Below are positions 26,289 through 35,873 of a stretch of DNA of 64,000 bases, in pieces. The DNA lies in assembly GCF_003385495.1 (NCBI RefSeq), contig NZ_QNUH01000008.1, forward strand, positions 124,001 through 188,000. The letters are read 5' to 3'. Source of the stretch: Chryseobacterium elymi (lineage in GTDB: Bacteria > Bacteroidota > Bacteroidia > Flavobacteriales > Weeksellaceae). Under the pieces are notes generated by a model. It was not told the origin of the DNA. It saw only the letters and a program-made list of their open reading frames with translations, and did no database searches. Within the stretch, counting starts at the first letter, position 1. Each line of letters opens with the position of its first letter. The position numbers and the translations under genes are program-made.

Positions 26289-26636
26289 TTACGCTTTCTT
26301 CACAAACTCTGATTTTAGAGCCATAGACCCGAAACCATCAATTTTACAATCAATGTTATGATCGCTGTCAGGTCTGAGACGGATATTTTTAACTTTTGTT
26401 CCCGCTTTTACCGGTTTTGGCGCTCCTTTTACAGGAAGGTCTTTGATTACTACTACAGAATCTCCATCCTGAAGCTCATTCCCGTTTGAATCCAATATTT
26501 TTTTTTCGTTAGAACTTTCAGCAGTCGTTTCTTCAGGATTCCATTCGTAAAAACACTGCGAGCAGGTCATCATATTATTTTCACTCGGATAAGTAAATTC
26601 GGAGCTGCATTTTGGACAAAGTACAGTATCACTCAT
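26289..26636 (-). CDS. YjdM/PhnA-like zinc-ribbon protein
   Basis: 115 residues from the ATG at 26636. An upstream TTG adds six residues but lacks family similarity, while [10 protein letters not shown] is the usual opening. An N-terminal zinc ribbon (CPKC at 7-10, CSQC near 26-29) is followed by the PhnA domain ([39 protein letters not shown]...[22 protein letters not shown]). Despite the name, the family has no proven phosphonate role. No operon partner. Confidence 0.93.
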   Translation of the reverse strand: MSDTVLCPKCSSEFTYPSENNMMTCSQCFYEWNPEETTAESSNEKKILDSNGNELQDGDSVVVIKDLPVKGAPKPVKAGTKVKNIRLRPDSDHNIDCKIDGFGSMALKSEFVKKA

Positions 26637-27075
26637 ATTTTTTATTTTTTGCAAAGGTAAGATTTTTGTTTTAGATGTCAGATTTCAGACACGAGATATG
26701 ATACTTACTAAGATTGAAATTGGAAACGCCAATTGTGAATTTTGCTCGCAAGTGAAATGTGAATGATGGATTTGGGAAATGGGAGTCAAGAGCCAAGAAG
26801 CAAGATACCAGATTTCAGACATCAAATAATAGCATGACTGGTGGCTTCGAGGCCTTCAGACATCATATATTTATCCTTATTTTAATATTTCTAAAGATAT
26901 TAGATTTCAATCCATTAAAAAATGAGGCTTAATTACTACGAACTAGCAACTGTCAACAGCAACTCCTTCTCCACTCACAAATTCTAAAACCCTACTACAC
27001 TCAAACTCATCAACCCAATCCTCAACTCTCAACTATAATTCGTACTTTTGCAGATTCAAACAGCGAAGCAATTTT
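26637..27075. repeat. Composite degenerate intergenic repeat, copy B (reversed)
   Basis: 439-bp gap between divergent genes. Words in the orientation opposite to copy A: CAGATTTCAGAC (26680 and about 26809), TTGTGAATTTTGCTCGCAAGTG (about 26733-26754), GAGTCAAGAGCCAAGAAGCAAG (about 26783), ACTGGTGGCTTCGAGGCC (about 26837). Then a block of ACTC/CAAC words (26941-27035). No ORF. The downstream end holds the promoter of the methyltransferase gene. Confidence 0.75.
27043..27050 (+). promoter_or_regulatory. -7 box of the RsmB-like gene
   Basis: TACTTTTG, exact match, 25 nt before the ATG at 27076. Confidence 0.5.
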
Positions 27076-28281
27076 ATGGAACTTATTCACAGAAACCTAG
27101 CGATCGGAATTCACGATGCTTTACAGGAAACATTTTTCGAGAAAAATAAATATGCCGATAAGGTAATCGAAAGACTTTTAAAAGCCCACAGAAAATGGGG
27201 AAGTCAGGACAGAGCCGTTGTTTCTGAGATCTTCTATAACATTATCCGCTGGAAAAAACGTCTTGAATATTATATGGGGGAAGGGGTAAAACCAACCAAT
27301 ATATATAAACTGATGATTGCGTATCTGCTTTGGAGCAAGACTAATTACAAAAAATTTGAAGAATTTGACGGAATTAAAATCGCAGATATACTTACCAAGC
27401 TTAAAAAGAACACCGTTCCTACGAAAGCAATTGAACATTCTATTCCGGAATGGCTGGCTGAAACTTTGGAAAAAGAATTAGGACCAGGCTGGGAAAAGGA
27501 AATGCACGCTTTAAACGAGCAGGCTCCGACCGTATTAAGAGCAAACAGTCTTAAAACAACTCCAAAAGAACTTATTTCTGATCTTGCAGATGAAGGTGTA
27601 GTGGCTTACACGGTAAAAAACTATCCGGATGCTGTACAGCTTGAGGAAAAGAAGAATGTTTTCCTTACAACTGCTTTTAAAGAAGGTTTATTTGAGGTTC
27701 AGGATGCTTCTTCACAGAAAATCGGATATTTCCTGGATGTAAAAGAAGGGCAAAGAGTAGTGGATGCCTGTGCGGGTGCAGGTGGAAAAACACTTCATTT
27801 AGCTGCATTAATGGGAAATAAAGGGCAGATCGTAGCTTTGGATATCTTCGAATGGAAGCTGGCTGAACTGAAACGCCGTGCAAAAAGAGCGGGAGCACAC
27901 AATATCGAAACCCGTATGATCTCTGACAACAAAGTGATCAAGCGTCTTCATGATAAAGTGGACCGACTTCTGATTGATGCTCCTTGTTCAGGACTTGGTG
28001 TTTTAAAAAGAAACCCGGACAGCAAATGGAAAATTGACCAGGATTTTATTGACAGAATTAAAAAAGAGCAGCAACAGATTCTTCAGGATTATTCCAAAAT
28101 GCTTAAAGTAGGCGGAAAAATGGTGTATGCTACCTGTTCTATATTACCTTCTGAAAACAATTTACAAGTAGAAGAGTTTCTGAAAACCAACTCAGGTTAT
28201 AAGCTAATTAAAGATGATAAAGTAATGCCTAGCCATGGTTACGATGGGTTCTATATGGCACTGATTGAAAGAGTTTCTTAA
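27076..28281 (+). CDS. RsmB/NOP-type rRNA cytosine-C5 methyltransferase
   Basis: 401 residues. An N-terminal helical NusB-like region (about 1-110) is followed by the SAM-binding fold: VVDACAGAGGKTLHLAALMGNKG (motif I, about 230-252), LLIDAPCSGLGVLKRNP (motif IV with Cys) and VYATCSILPSENNLQVEEFL (motif VI TCS, catalytic Cys). The two cysteines define 5-methylcytosine RNA methyltransferases of the RsmB/RsmF/Nop2 class. It may modify C967 of 16S rRNA as RsmB does; that assignment is inference. It ends with a clear hairpin at 28309. Confidence 0.92.
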   Translation: MELIHRNLAIGIHDALQETFFEKNKYADKVIERLLKAHRKWGSQDRAVVSEIFYNIIRWKKRLEYYMGEGVKPTNIYKLMIAYLLWSKTNYKKFEEFDGIKIADILTKLKKNTVPTKAIEHSIPEWLAETLEKELGPGWEKEMHALNEQAPTVLRANSLKTTPKELISDLADEGVVAYTVKNYPDAVQLEEKKNVFLTTAFKEGLFEVQDASSQKIGYFLDVKEGQRVVDACAGAGGKTLHLAALMGNKGQIVALDIFEWKLAELKRRAKRAGAHNIETRMISDNKVIKRLHDKVDRLLIDAPCSGLGVLKRNPDSKWKIDQDFIDRIKKEQQQILQDYSKMLKVGGKMVYATCSILPSENNLQVEEFLKTNSGYKLIKDDKVMPSHGYDGFYMALIERVS

Positions 28282-28308
28282 TTTTTCAATTCATCTATAA
28301 AAATATAT

Positions 28309-28331
28309 AGCTGCTCTATTTCGGGGCAGCT
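28309..28331 (+). terminator. Terminator after the RsmB-like gene
   Basis: Stem AGCTGCTC / GGGCAGCT (one G-U), 7-nt loop, followed by T6. Confidence 0.8.
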
Positions 28332-28468
28332 TTTTTATTGAAAAATTTTCAGCCAGATATATCGTTTTCTCTACATTGAAAAACGGTTTGTAACATATGC
28401 ATCATTAATCCCTACTTATAATATCGTAAACTTTTTAAAATCCAGACGGAAATTTGAAAATTCACTTT

Positions 28469-30151
28469 ATGAAAAACAGATTTATGAATAAAAGAATTCT
28501 GTCCAGCTTCTTTGCGTTATTTCTATGTGTTCTTTCATATGCACAGACTTATGAAATCCAATACACCAGTTCTTATAACGGGAAAGTTCTTACCGAACAG
28601 TCTCCTACTCTTGTCTGGGCGGATGCAACAAGTAATTTCATTCTGAATAATAAGATCAGAGAACAGAAAAGTGATTATCCATTTGAGATCACCAAAGTTG
28701 AGAAACCTTCCAATACGGTTGTTTCTTATGCTTTCCTGAAACCGGGAGAAATTATTTCTTCTTCAGACGCAGAATCTATAGGAAAACAGACATTTGAATT
28801 AACCAATGAAACGAAAAAGATTCTGGGGTATACCTGTAAAAAAGCAGTAACAAAGATTAATTCCAATACAATTGAGGTTTGGTATACCGATGATTTAAAA
28901 ATTAATGGCGGGCCGTCTGTTTTAGGACAGAATCTGGGATTTGTTATGGAAATCGAAAGAAATAAAAATTCGCAGATCACTGCAAGTTCCATTAAAAAAG
29001 TTAAAACAACAGATATTGGCCACATCTTAAAGGGCTCAATACAATCCACTGATCTACTGGGCTACAAAGACCTTCTTTGGAAAAGCCGTTTTACCACACT
29101 GAAAGTTTTTGAAAATGAAATCATTAATTTTTCGGATGAATCTAAATCGGATGAACAGGTCAAAAGATTTGCTAATGGAACTATTATCCTAAAAAAAATA
29201 AAATTCCCTTCAATTAAAGAAAGAGAAAGTATCTTTGTTGAAGTGAAGCAGCAATCCAACGGAGATGCGTACGACAGAACAGGAACTGTATTTTTTATTC
29301 CGCAGGATAAAGAAACCTCATTTTTTGACGGACTGGAAAAAGGAGCTAAAATACTTCCTGTTTATGACAACGGCAATGGAAAGCTGTATCATGGAGTAAA
29401 TGCTACTGAAAACTACAGTCCGGCAATAGAGATAATGAGATTCTTTACAGCCTTCGGGATTCAGAAATTCAATCATATTCAATTAAAAGGAAAAGACTGG
29501 CAGACCGTAAGCCCGTACCGACAGGATATCACAGAACTGAAGCCTTCTCTTTCCGGGAAGGAAGTCTGGGTGGGGACTTTTATCGGTAATTATGATAAAG
29601 GCGGTCACAAAGCAAATCTGGAGATCACTATTCATAAAAGTGACCAGAATATTTATAAGAATAATGTGGCGATTCCTCTTTTTAATACTTTAAATATCAT
29701 GGAGATGGCAGGTCAGGATTATTCAACGATGTTCGATAAGGATAAAGGACTCTTTGTAGAATTTACATTAGAAAAAGATTTAAAGAATGCTCAGCTGAGA
29801 TACATCACTACCGGACACGGAGGCTGGGAAAACGGAGATGAATTTGTTCCCAAACCCAATTCTATATTCTTAGATGGGAAAATGACGTTTTCTTTTGTGC
29901 CCTGGAGATCAGACTGCGGCTCTTACAGACTTTACAATCCTGCATCAGGAAATTTCCCGGACGGACTTTCTTCATCAGACCTCAGCAGGTCAAACTGGTG
30001 TCCGGGAACAGTTACCAATCCAAACTTCATTCCTCTTGGAAATCTGAAAGCAGGTAAACATACCATACAGATAAAGATTCCCCAGGGAGAAAGGGAAGGC
30101 ACAAGCTTCAGTTCATGGAATGTTTCAGGAGTTTTGCTTGGGTCTCAATAA
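28469..30151 (+). CDS. Secreted PNGase F-like glycosidase with N-terminal GLPGLI-type domain
   Basis: 560 residues from the ATG at 28469; a second ATG at 28484 sits right before the signal peptide (to about residue 26, SYAQ). Residues 28-185 resemble the GLPGLI family (KILGYTCKKAVTKI, then IEVWYTDDLKINGGPSVLGQNLGFVMEI). Residues 225-560 match peptide-N-glycosidase F: DAYDRTGTVFFIP with candidate catalytic D269, and YITTGHGGWENGDEFVPKPNSIFLDG with candidate E458. The DCGSYRLYNPASGNF and RSNWCPGT blocks close the match. It would remove N-glycans from glycoproteins outside the cell. The two-domain build recalls type II PNGase F of Elizabethkingia. The upstream TTG at 28454 is rejected as start. 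Confidence 0.9.
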   Translation: MKNRFMNKRILSSFFALFLCVLSYAQTYEIQYTSSYNGKVLTEQSPTLVWADATSNFILNNKIREQKSDYPFEITKVEKPSNTVVSYAFLKPGEIISSSDAESIGKQTFELTNETKKILGYTCKKAVTKINSNTIEVWYTDDLKINGGPSVLGQNLGFVMEIERNKNSQITASSIKKVKTTDIGHILKGSIQSTDLLGYKDLLWKSRFTTLKVFENEIINFSDESKSDEQVKRFANGTIILKKIKFPSIKERESIFVEVKQQSNGDAYDRTGTVFFIPQDKETSFFDGLEKGAKILPVYDNGNGKLYHGVNATENYSPAIEIMRFFTAFGIQKFNHIQLKGKDWQTVSPYRQDITELKPSLSGKEVWVGTFIGNYDKGGHKANLEITIHKSDQNIYKNNVAIPLFNTLNIMEMAGQDYSTMFDKDKGLFVEFTLEKDLKNAQLRYITTGHGGWENGDEFVPKPNSIFLDGKMTFSFVPWRSDCGSYRLYNPASGNFPDGLSSSDLSRSNWCPGTVTNPNFIPLGNLKAGKHTIQIKIPQGEREGTSFSSWNVSGVLLGSQ

Positions 30152-30475
30152 AACAAAACCTTCTTGCAAAGAGAATTGCAAGAAGGTAAAAACACAAATG
30201 ATGAAAAAAAATTATTTCGAGCCACAAAGTAAGGGCTAAAATTCATATAATAAATTACCATATATTAATAATTATTTCATTTTAATTTTGTATAGAAGGT
30301 AATAATAACTCTATTTTTCTCAGGTGAAAAAAATCAATTAAAAACGTGATAACTGATCCAAATAGTTAATATTTTTCACAAAAACAAACTATTAAGTTAA
30401 AAATATTAATTTTTAATTATTTTTTGTTGTTATTTTTAAACACCAAAGCTAATTTTGCTTCAAATAAGTAACAAC
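30152..30475. other. 324-bp gap before asnB
   Basis: Begins with a 12-bp hairpin (30158-30187, ACCTTCTTGCAA / TTGCAAGAAGGT) without a T-run on the plus strand. A TAATTTTG box at 30283-30290 has no upstream TTG. The asnB promoter lies at 30427-30457. The remainder is very AT-rich with no ORF. Confidence 0.6.
30427..30457 (+). promoter_or_regulatory. asnB promoter
   Basis: TTG at 30427-30429, 20 bp, TAATTTTG at 30450-30457; ATG at 30476, predicting a leader of about 14 nt. Confidence 0.65.
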
Positions 30476-32146
30476 ATGTGTGGAATTGTATGTTTGTTTG
30501 ATGCCAAACAAAAGACCGAAATATTAAGACCTCAGGTTTTAGAAATGTCAAAAAAGATCCGTCATCGCGGCCCGGACTGGAGCGGTGTATTTCAGGATGA
30601 CAAAGTTGTATTTTCTCATGAAAGGCTTGCTATCGTAGATCCTACTTCAGGAAAGCAGCCCTTATTCACCAAGGACGAAAAAGTAGTTCTGGCAGTGAAC
30701 GGAGAGATCTATAACCATAGAGAATTAAAAGAAGAATTTCCGGATTTCGAATTTCAGACCCAGTCGGATTGTGAAGTGATCCTTGCCCTCTACAGAAAAT
30801 ACGGAAAAGACTTCATTGAAAAGCTCAACGGGATTTTTGCATTCGCCCTTTATGATATAGAAAAAGGAATTTATCTGATCGCCCGTGATCATATGGGAAT
30901 CTGTCCCCTTTATCAGGGATGGGATAAAAACGGAAATTATTACGTCGCTTCTGAGCTAAAAGCACTGGAAGGTGTTTGTAAAACCATTGAAACATTTCTT
31001 CCCGGGCATTTTGTATACAGCCCTGATGGAGCAGGACTTCAAAAATGGTACAAAAGAGACTGGGAAAGCTTTGACAGCGTAAAAGACAACGAAACCGATA
31101 TTTCAAAAATAAGAAAAGGCCTTGAAGATGCCGTTCACAGACAGCTGATGAGTGATGTTCCTTACGGGGTTCTCCTTTCCGGAGGTCTGGATTCATCTGT
31201 TATTTCAGCAGTTACTGCGAAATTTGCAAGACAGCGAGTTGAGAGTGGTGACACTCAGGAAGCATGGTACCCTAGGCTTCACAGTTTTGCAGTAGGCTTA
31301 ACAGGCTCTCCAGACCTGGCTGCTGCAAGAAAAGCCGCAGACCATATCGGATCTGTTCACCATGAAGTTAATTTCACCGTTCAGGAAGGATTAGATGCAG
31401 TACGTGATGTGATCTATCATCTGGAAACTTATGATGTAACGACCATCAGAGCTTCCACACCGATGTATCTTCTGGCAAGAGTGATCAAATCTATGGGAAT
31501 CAAAATGGTGCTTTCCGGAGAAGGTTCAGATGAGCTGTTCGGCGGATATTTATATTTCCACAAAGCTCCCAATGCTAAAGAATTCCATGATGAAACGGTA
31601 AGAAAACTGGGCAAGCTTCATTTATATGATTGTTTAAGAGCCAACAAAGCCCTGATGAGCTGGGGAATTGAAGGCAGGGTTCCTTTCCTGGATAAAGAAT
31701 TCATGGATATTGCCATGGCTGTCAATCCAAAAGACAAAATGATCAGTGTTGAAGAAGGAAAAATCGAGAAATGGGTATTGCGAAAAGCTTTTGAAGATGT
31801 TCTTCCTGAATCTATTGTCTGGAGACAAAAAGAACAATTTTCAGACGGTGTGGGCTATTCCTGGATAGACACATTAAAAGAGGTTGCCGAGAAAGAGGTG
31901 ACAGACGAAATGATGGCCAATGCAAGATTCAGGTTCCCGCTGAACACTCCTCAGAATAAAGAGGAATACCGTTACAGAACCATCTTTGAAGAACATTTCC
32001 CAAGTGAAACAGCCGCAGCAACAGTACCTTCGGTTCCTTCAGTGGCCTGCTCCACTCCTATCGCTTTAGAATGGGATGAAGCTTTCAAAAAAATGAATGA
32101 CCCGAGCGGAAGAGCGGTGAAAGTACATGAAACAAGTTATGAGTAA
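30476..32146 (+). CDS. asnB: Asparagine synthase (glutamine-hydrolysing)
   Basis: 556 residues, close to E. coli AsnB (554). The start is set by MCGIVCLFD: removal of Met exposes Cys2, the glutaminase nucleophile; an upstream alternative would block this. Glutaminase domain about 1-205 with RHRGPDWSG and NGEIYNHRELK. Synthetase domain with the pyrophosphate loop LLSGGLDSSVISA, the MVLSGEGSDELFGGY block and RVPFLDKEFMD. It makes asparagine from aspartate, ATP and glutamine. Own promoter at 30427. No terminator hairpin is obvious; a copy of the dispersed repeat follows. Confidence 0.96.
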   Translation: MCGIVCLFDAKQKTEILRPQVLEMSKKIRHRGPDWSGVFQDDKVVFSHERLAIVDPTSGKQPLFTKDEKVVLAVNGEIYNHRELKEEFPDFEFQTQSDCEVILALYRKYGKDFIEKLNGIFAFALYDIEKGIYLIARDHMGICPLYQGWDKNGNYYVASELKALEGVCKTIETFLPGHFVYSPDGAGLQKWYKRDWESFDSVKDNETDISKIRKGLEDAVHRQLMSDVPYGVLLSGGLDSSVISAVTAKFARQRVESGDTQEAWYPRLHSFAVGLTGSPDLAAARKAADHIGSVHHEVNFTVQEGLDAVRDVIYHLETYDVTTIRASTPMYLLARVIKSMGIKMVLSGEGSDELFGGYLYFHKAPNAKEFHDETVRKLGKLHLYDCLRANKALMSWGIEGRVPFLDKEFMDIAMAVNPKDKMISVEEGKIEKWVLRKAFEDVLPESIVWRQKEQFSDGVGYSWIDTLKEVAEKEVTDEMMANARFRFPLNTPQNKEEYRYRTIFEEHFPSETAAATVPSVPSVACSTPIALEWDEAFKKMNDPSGRAVKVHETSYE

Positions 32147-32290
32147 TGAGTTCGAGATGGGTGATTCGGGTTTGAGAACCTGAGGGTTTTAGTGTTGGCT
32201 CTTGATTCAACAATTATTCATAAAATCTAAAAGCTTCCGTCTAATCCCTAATATCTAGCTTCTGATTTCAAAATTTTATCAATCCTGTAG
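32147..32290. repeat. Composite degenerate intergenic repeat, copy C
   Basis: Same order as copy A but shorter: GAGTTCGAGATGGGTGATTCGGG, then GGGTTTTAGTGTTGGCTCTTGATTC, then CTAATATCTAGCTTCTGATTTC. It sits between asnB and the next gene in the same direction and contains no ORF. Confidence 0.55.
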
Positions 32291-32372
32291 AAATACAGGA
32301 TTTTCTTTTGAATAACGTTAATAATATCAATATAATTTAACTGACAATCAAAAATAATATCTAAGAAATAAT

Positions 32373-32380
32373 TATATTTG
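32373..32380 (+). promoter_or_regulatory. -7 box of the 32.4-kb secreted-protein gene
   Basis: TATATTTG, exact TAnnTTTG, 27 nt before the ATG at 32408. Confidence 0.45.
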
Positions 32381-32407
32381 GACAACGAAAATATCAATTA
32401 TAAAAAA

Positions 32408-33220
32408 ATGAGAAGAAATCTTACTGTTTTATTTGCCTTACTATCCATCAGTTTTGCTTTTGGACAGGGAAAATACGGCAAATACTTAAATTCAAAGAAG
32501 CTTGCTTTGTCTTATAAAAGCGTAAAAGATGCAGATAAGGATGACTATTATCAGCAGTTTTACTGGCTGGTAAAAGCAGAACAGCTTAAAACGTATCCTC
32601 ACCTTAAAGATGTAAAACCTGTCATTTTGTATGAGTTTGTAAAAAAAGTAAATCCTCAGAATCCTACCAAAAAACTGGATGACAGAGGAAAAGAGCTCAG
32701 AGCAACGGCAGAATTATCTTTAAATCAATATTTTAAGAACAAAAAATTTGAAAACAACTCAGTTTTGATGTACAACCTTGAAACGTATGTTGACCCATCT
32801 AAAGGACAGTTCTATACTAAAGTAGATCCTGAAAAAATCAAAGAACTGGTTCCAAAAGAACTTTTTGCCTTCAACTCTTTAAACAGAAATTTAGGTGAAG
32901 AAAAAACATATTACCTGTGGATTGATAAGAAAAAAGACAATTTCAATATTGTAGATATCATCCCTGAAGAAAAAGAAAATAAAGCTTTCTATGCAAGGTT
33001 AAAACAGTATCTTCCAAGCTATAAATTTTCCAAATACGTTCCATCGGTGAAAAAAGGAAACAAATCAGACAAAACAGATGTCGACTACTACTACATCATG
33101 CCGTTTGAACAAAACACCGATAACATTGAATACAAAACAAAAGATTTCAAAACTTACATCTTAAGCCAGTACAGAAAAGCCGGTGATGAATGGAAAGGGG
33201 TAGAAAAACCTAGAAAATAA
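32408..33220 (+). CDS. Secreted protein of unknown function
   Basis: 270 residues from the ATG at 32408; a TTG ten codons upstream lies inside the -7 box region and is rejected. Signal peptide 1 to about 20 (ending AFGQ). The mature part is unusually rich in Lys, Asp and Tyr (SVKDADKDDYYQQFYWLVKAEQLKTYPHL; DKTDVDYYYIMPFEQNTDNIEYKTKDF), with no cysteine and no recognised domain. Monocistronic: own -7 box and a strong terminator. Confidence 0.8.
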   Translation: MRRNLTVLFALLSISFAFGQGKYGKYLNSKKLALSYKSVKDADKDDYYQQFYWLVKAEQLKTYPHLKDVKPVILYEFVKKVNPQNPTKKLDDRGKELRATAELSLNQYFKNKKFENNSVLMYNLETYVDPSKGQFYTKVDPEKIKELVPKELFAFNSLNRNLGEEKTYYLWIDKKKDNFNIVDIIPEEKENKAFYARLKQYLPSYKFSKYVPSVKKGNKSDKTDVDYYYIMPFEQNTDNIEYKTKDFKTYILSQYRKAGDEWKGVEKPRK

Positions 33221-33224
33221 ATTG

Positions 33225-33254
33225 AAAAGTCCTGTGAAAATTCACAGGACTTTT
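33225..33254 (+). terminator. Terminator after the 32.4-kb gene
   Basis: 14-bp perfect stem AAAAGTCCTGTGAA / TTCACAGGACTTTT, 2-nt spacer, further T residues. Confidence 0.95.
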
Positions 33255-33360
33255 TTAATTTTATACGAAATTCTTTATCTAAAGATCAGATGTTTTAAAA
33301 ACAGAAAACTGATTCAATAAAAATAAATCTGGAACTCGTCATGTTTCCAGTCTACACCGA

Positions 33361-34767
33361 ATGACAGAAACAAACCCGCAGCAGATCTCTGTAAAAAAAA
33401 TTCTTCCGCTTATCCTGGCTACTGCTATTTTCATGCAAATGCTGGATTCTACGATCCTGAACACTTCCCTGCCCTCCATCGCTAAGGACCTGCATGAGTC
33501 TCCACTCAATATGCAGAATGCTATTATCAGCTACGTTCTGACTTTAGCAGTTTTTATGCCTGCAAGCGGTTTTCTGGCAGACAGGTTCGGAACCAAAAAA
33601 ATATTTATTTTTTCTCTGGTCCTTTTCAGCTTAGGTTCCCTGTTCTGCTCCCTATCTCAAAATCTTACCCATCTGGTTATTTCAAGAGTAATCCAGGGAG
33701 TCGGAGGCAGCCTGATGACACCGGTAGGAAAACTGGCCCTAATCAAGACTTTTGATAAAAACGAATTGCTTAAAGCCATGAACTTCGCGATCATCCCTGC
33801 ACTGATAGGACCTGTACTTGGTCCATTGGTAGGAGGTTATATGGTAGATTATCTTTCATGGCACTGGATCTTTCTGATCAATATTCCCATCGGGGTATTA
33901 GGAATTATTTTAGGTTTAAAATATATGCCGAATTATAAATCTACGGATGTTGACTTTGATCTAAAAGGATTTCTCATTTTTGCAGCTGCATCATTGCTGT
34001 TATCCATTTCGCTGGAATTATTCGGAGATATACAGAATATAAGCCCGGTACTTTTCGTCTTTATTCTGGGCTTTTTATTCCTCTATTATTATTACAGGCA
34101 TGCAAGAAGAGGCGGAAATCCCATTTTTCCTCTCGACCTGTTTCAGGTAAGAACCTTCCGTGTAGGAATTGTCGGAAACCTGGCTACCCGCTTAGGGATC
34201 AGTTCCGTTCCGCTTTTGCTTCCCCTGATGATACAGATTGCCTACAAACAGTCGGCAGTGACTTCCGGATGGATCATTGCTCCCATGGCTCTGACTGCTA
34301 TATTCGGGAAATCATCTGTTATTAAAATTCTGGATAAATACGGTTACCGGCAGACTTTAATGATCAATACATTCATTATCGGAACCCTGATCTGTCTTCT
34401 TGCCATCCCCAACATCCATACTTCCTTATATTGGTTCGTACCTATTATTGCCATATTAGGATTTTTCAATTCCATACAATTCACTTCGATGAATACTATT
34501 TCTATTGCAGACCTCAGGAACTTCCAGACCAGCAGCGGCAATTCATTAATATCAGTCAACCAGCAGCTGGCTATCGGATTCGGAATCGCTTTCGGACTGA
34601 TTGTTTTAAAATTATTTGAGAATTCTGATCTGATTGAGGGAGAAATGCACAATGCTTTCCGCTACACCTTCCTTACCGTAGGTATATTGACCATCATATC
34701 AGGCTTTATCTTCAGAAGGCTCCACATTTCTGATGGGAAGAATATGAAGTCTAAGGAAGATCAGTAA
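33361..34767 (+). CDS. MFS multidrug exporter, DHA2 (EmrB/QacA) type
   Basis: 468 residues. Motif C of drug exporters is seen as FAIIPALIGPVLGPLVGGYMVDYLSWHWIFLINIPIGVLG (about 140-180), preceded by motif A GFLADRFGTKKIF and the opening MLDSTILNTSLPSIAKDL typical of the 14-helix DHA2 family. Around 13-14 hydrophobic segments can be counted. No EmrA-like fusion protein or outer-membrane channel is adjacent. Substrates unknown. It precedes the redox gene run but is separated from it by its own gap. Confidence 0.9.
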   Translation: MTETNPQQISVKKILPLILATAIFMQMLDSTILNTSLPSIAKDLHESPLNMQNAIISYVLTLAVFMPASGFLADRFGTKKIFIFSLVLFSLGSLFCSLSQNLTHLVISRVIQGVGGSLMTPVGKLALIKTFDKNELLKAMNFAIIPALIGPVLGPLVGGYMVDYLSWHWIFLINIPIGVLGIILGLKYMPNYKSTDVDFDLKGFLIFAAASLLLSISLELFGDIQNISPVLFVFILGFLFLYYYYRHARRGGNPIFPLDLFQVRTFRVGIVGNLATRLGISSVPLLLPLMIQIAYKQSAVTSGWIIAPMALTAIFGKSSVIKILDKYGYRQTLMINTFIIGTLICLLAIPNIHTSLYWFVPIIAILGFFNSIQFTSMNTISIADLRNFQTSSGNSLISVNQQLAIGFGIAFGLIVLKLFENSDLIEGEMHNAFRYTFLTVGILTIISGFIFRRLHISDGKNMKSKEDQ

Positions 34768-34828
34768 GACAGCTTTCATCCTTCTTACGAACTTAACACA
34801 GATCAATGCACCTGAATCTTTGCTACCG

Positions 34829-34836
34829 TACTTTTG
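34829..34836 (+). promoter_or_regulatory. -7 box of the first pirin gene
   Basis: TACTTTTG, exact match, 21 nt before the ATG at 34858. It may drive the whole redox/stress run. Confidence 0.45.
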
Positions 34837-34857
34837 TTATATAAAATTCACAATATT

Positions 34858-35733
34858 ATGACAACGAAAAAAGTAGAAATCGTAGCATCTCCAAAACCTG
34901 CCCATTTTGTAGGGGATGGTTTTAGAGTTCATAATTTTATACCGGGGATACAGGGACTGGACATGAAAAGAATGGACCCGTTCATCATGCTTGATTACAA
35001 TTCAAAATTCCATTTTAACGGTTCTGAAAGACCCAGAGGTGTGGGAGTTCATCCACACAGGGGCTTCGAGACCGTGACCATAGCATACAAAGGTAAAGTA
35101 GAGCATCATGACAGTGCCGGTGGCGGCGGAATCATAGGCGAAGGCGATGTACAGTGGATGACTGCAGCAAAGGGGATTCTTCACAAAGAATATCATGAAA
35201 CCGAATGGTCAAAAAAAGGCGGTATTTTTCAGATGGTTCAACTATGGGTTAATCTTCCTGCCAAAGATAAAATGAGCTGCCCAAAATATCAGGCTATAGA
35301 AAATTCAGCAATGGAACATGTTGATTTAAATGAAAATGGATTTATCGAACTCATTGCAGGCGAATATAATGGACATACAGGTCCGGCGGAAACCTTCACT
35401 CCATTGAATATGATGAATGCCAAGTTAAAAGCTGGCGGAAAAGCTGAATTCAATTTTCCTGCTCATTTTAATACAGCAGCATTGGTCATTGAAGGAAGGA
35501 TTGAGGTAAATGGAAAAGAAAAAGTTGCGGCTGACTATTTTGTTTTATTTAAAAATGAGGGCGAAACATTCAGTATTGAAGCTCAGGAAGATGCAGTAAT
35601 ATTGATCATCAGCGGAGAACCTATTAATGAGCCAATCTATCCTCACGGGCCTTTTGTAATGAATTCCAGGGAAGAAATCATGCAGGCTTTCGAAGATTTT
35701 AACACCGGAAAATTCGGCTATCTGGAAGACTAA
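34858..35733 (+). CDS. Pirin family protein 1
   Basis: 291 residues from the ATG at 34858; the longer frame to 34834 starts within the promoter. Cupin fold with the pirin signature VGVHPHRGFETVTIAYKGKVEHHDSAGGGG (about 57-86), giving two of the metal histidines, and GDVQWMTAAKGILHKEYHE (about 92-110), giving the third histidine and glutamate. Characterised bacterial pirins act as quercetinases or redox-linked regulators. A second pirin gene of different sequence lies 1.4 kb downstream, suggesting a stress role; this is inference. Confidence 0.93.
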   Translation: MTTKKVEIVASPKPAHFVGDGFRVHNFIPGIQGLDMKRMDPFIMLDYNSKFHFNGSERPRGVGVHPHRGFETVTIAYKGKVEHHDSAGGGGIIGEGDVQWMTAAKGILHKEYHETEWSKKGGIFQMVQLWVNLPAKDKMSCPKYQAIENSAMEHVDLNENGFIELIAGEYNGHTGPAETFTPLNMMNAKLKAGGKAEFNFPAHFNTAALVIEGRIEVNGKEKVAADYFVLFKNEGETFSIEAQEDAVILIISGEPINEPIYPHGPFVMNSREEIMQAFEDFNTGKFGYLED

Positions 35734-35873
35734 AGAATTAAATTTATCTTAATCTTAGATTCTTCCTTTTTTATTAACTTTATATACTTGTGTTTGGTGA
35801 AATGCAAATACACACGGTTCAAGCTATTTTGTGTCTTTGCAATTCCGCCAGCTTACTTACAATACAAAAATTT

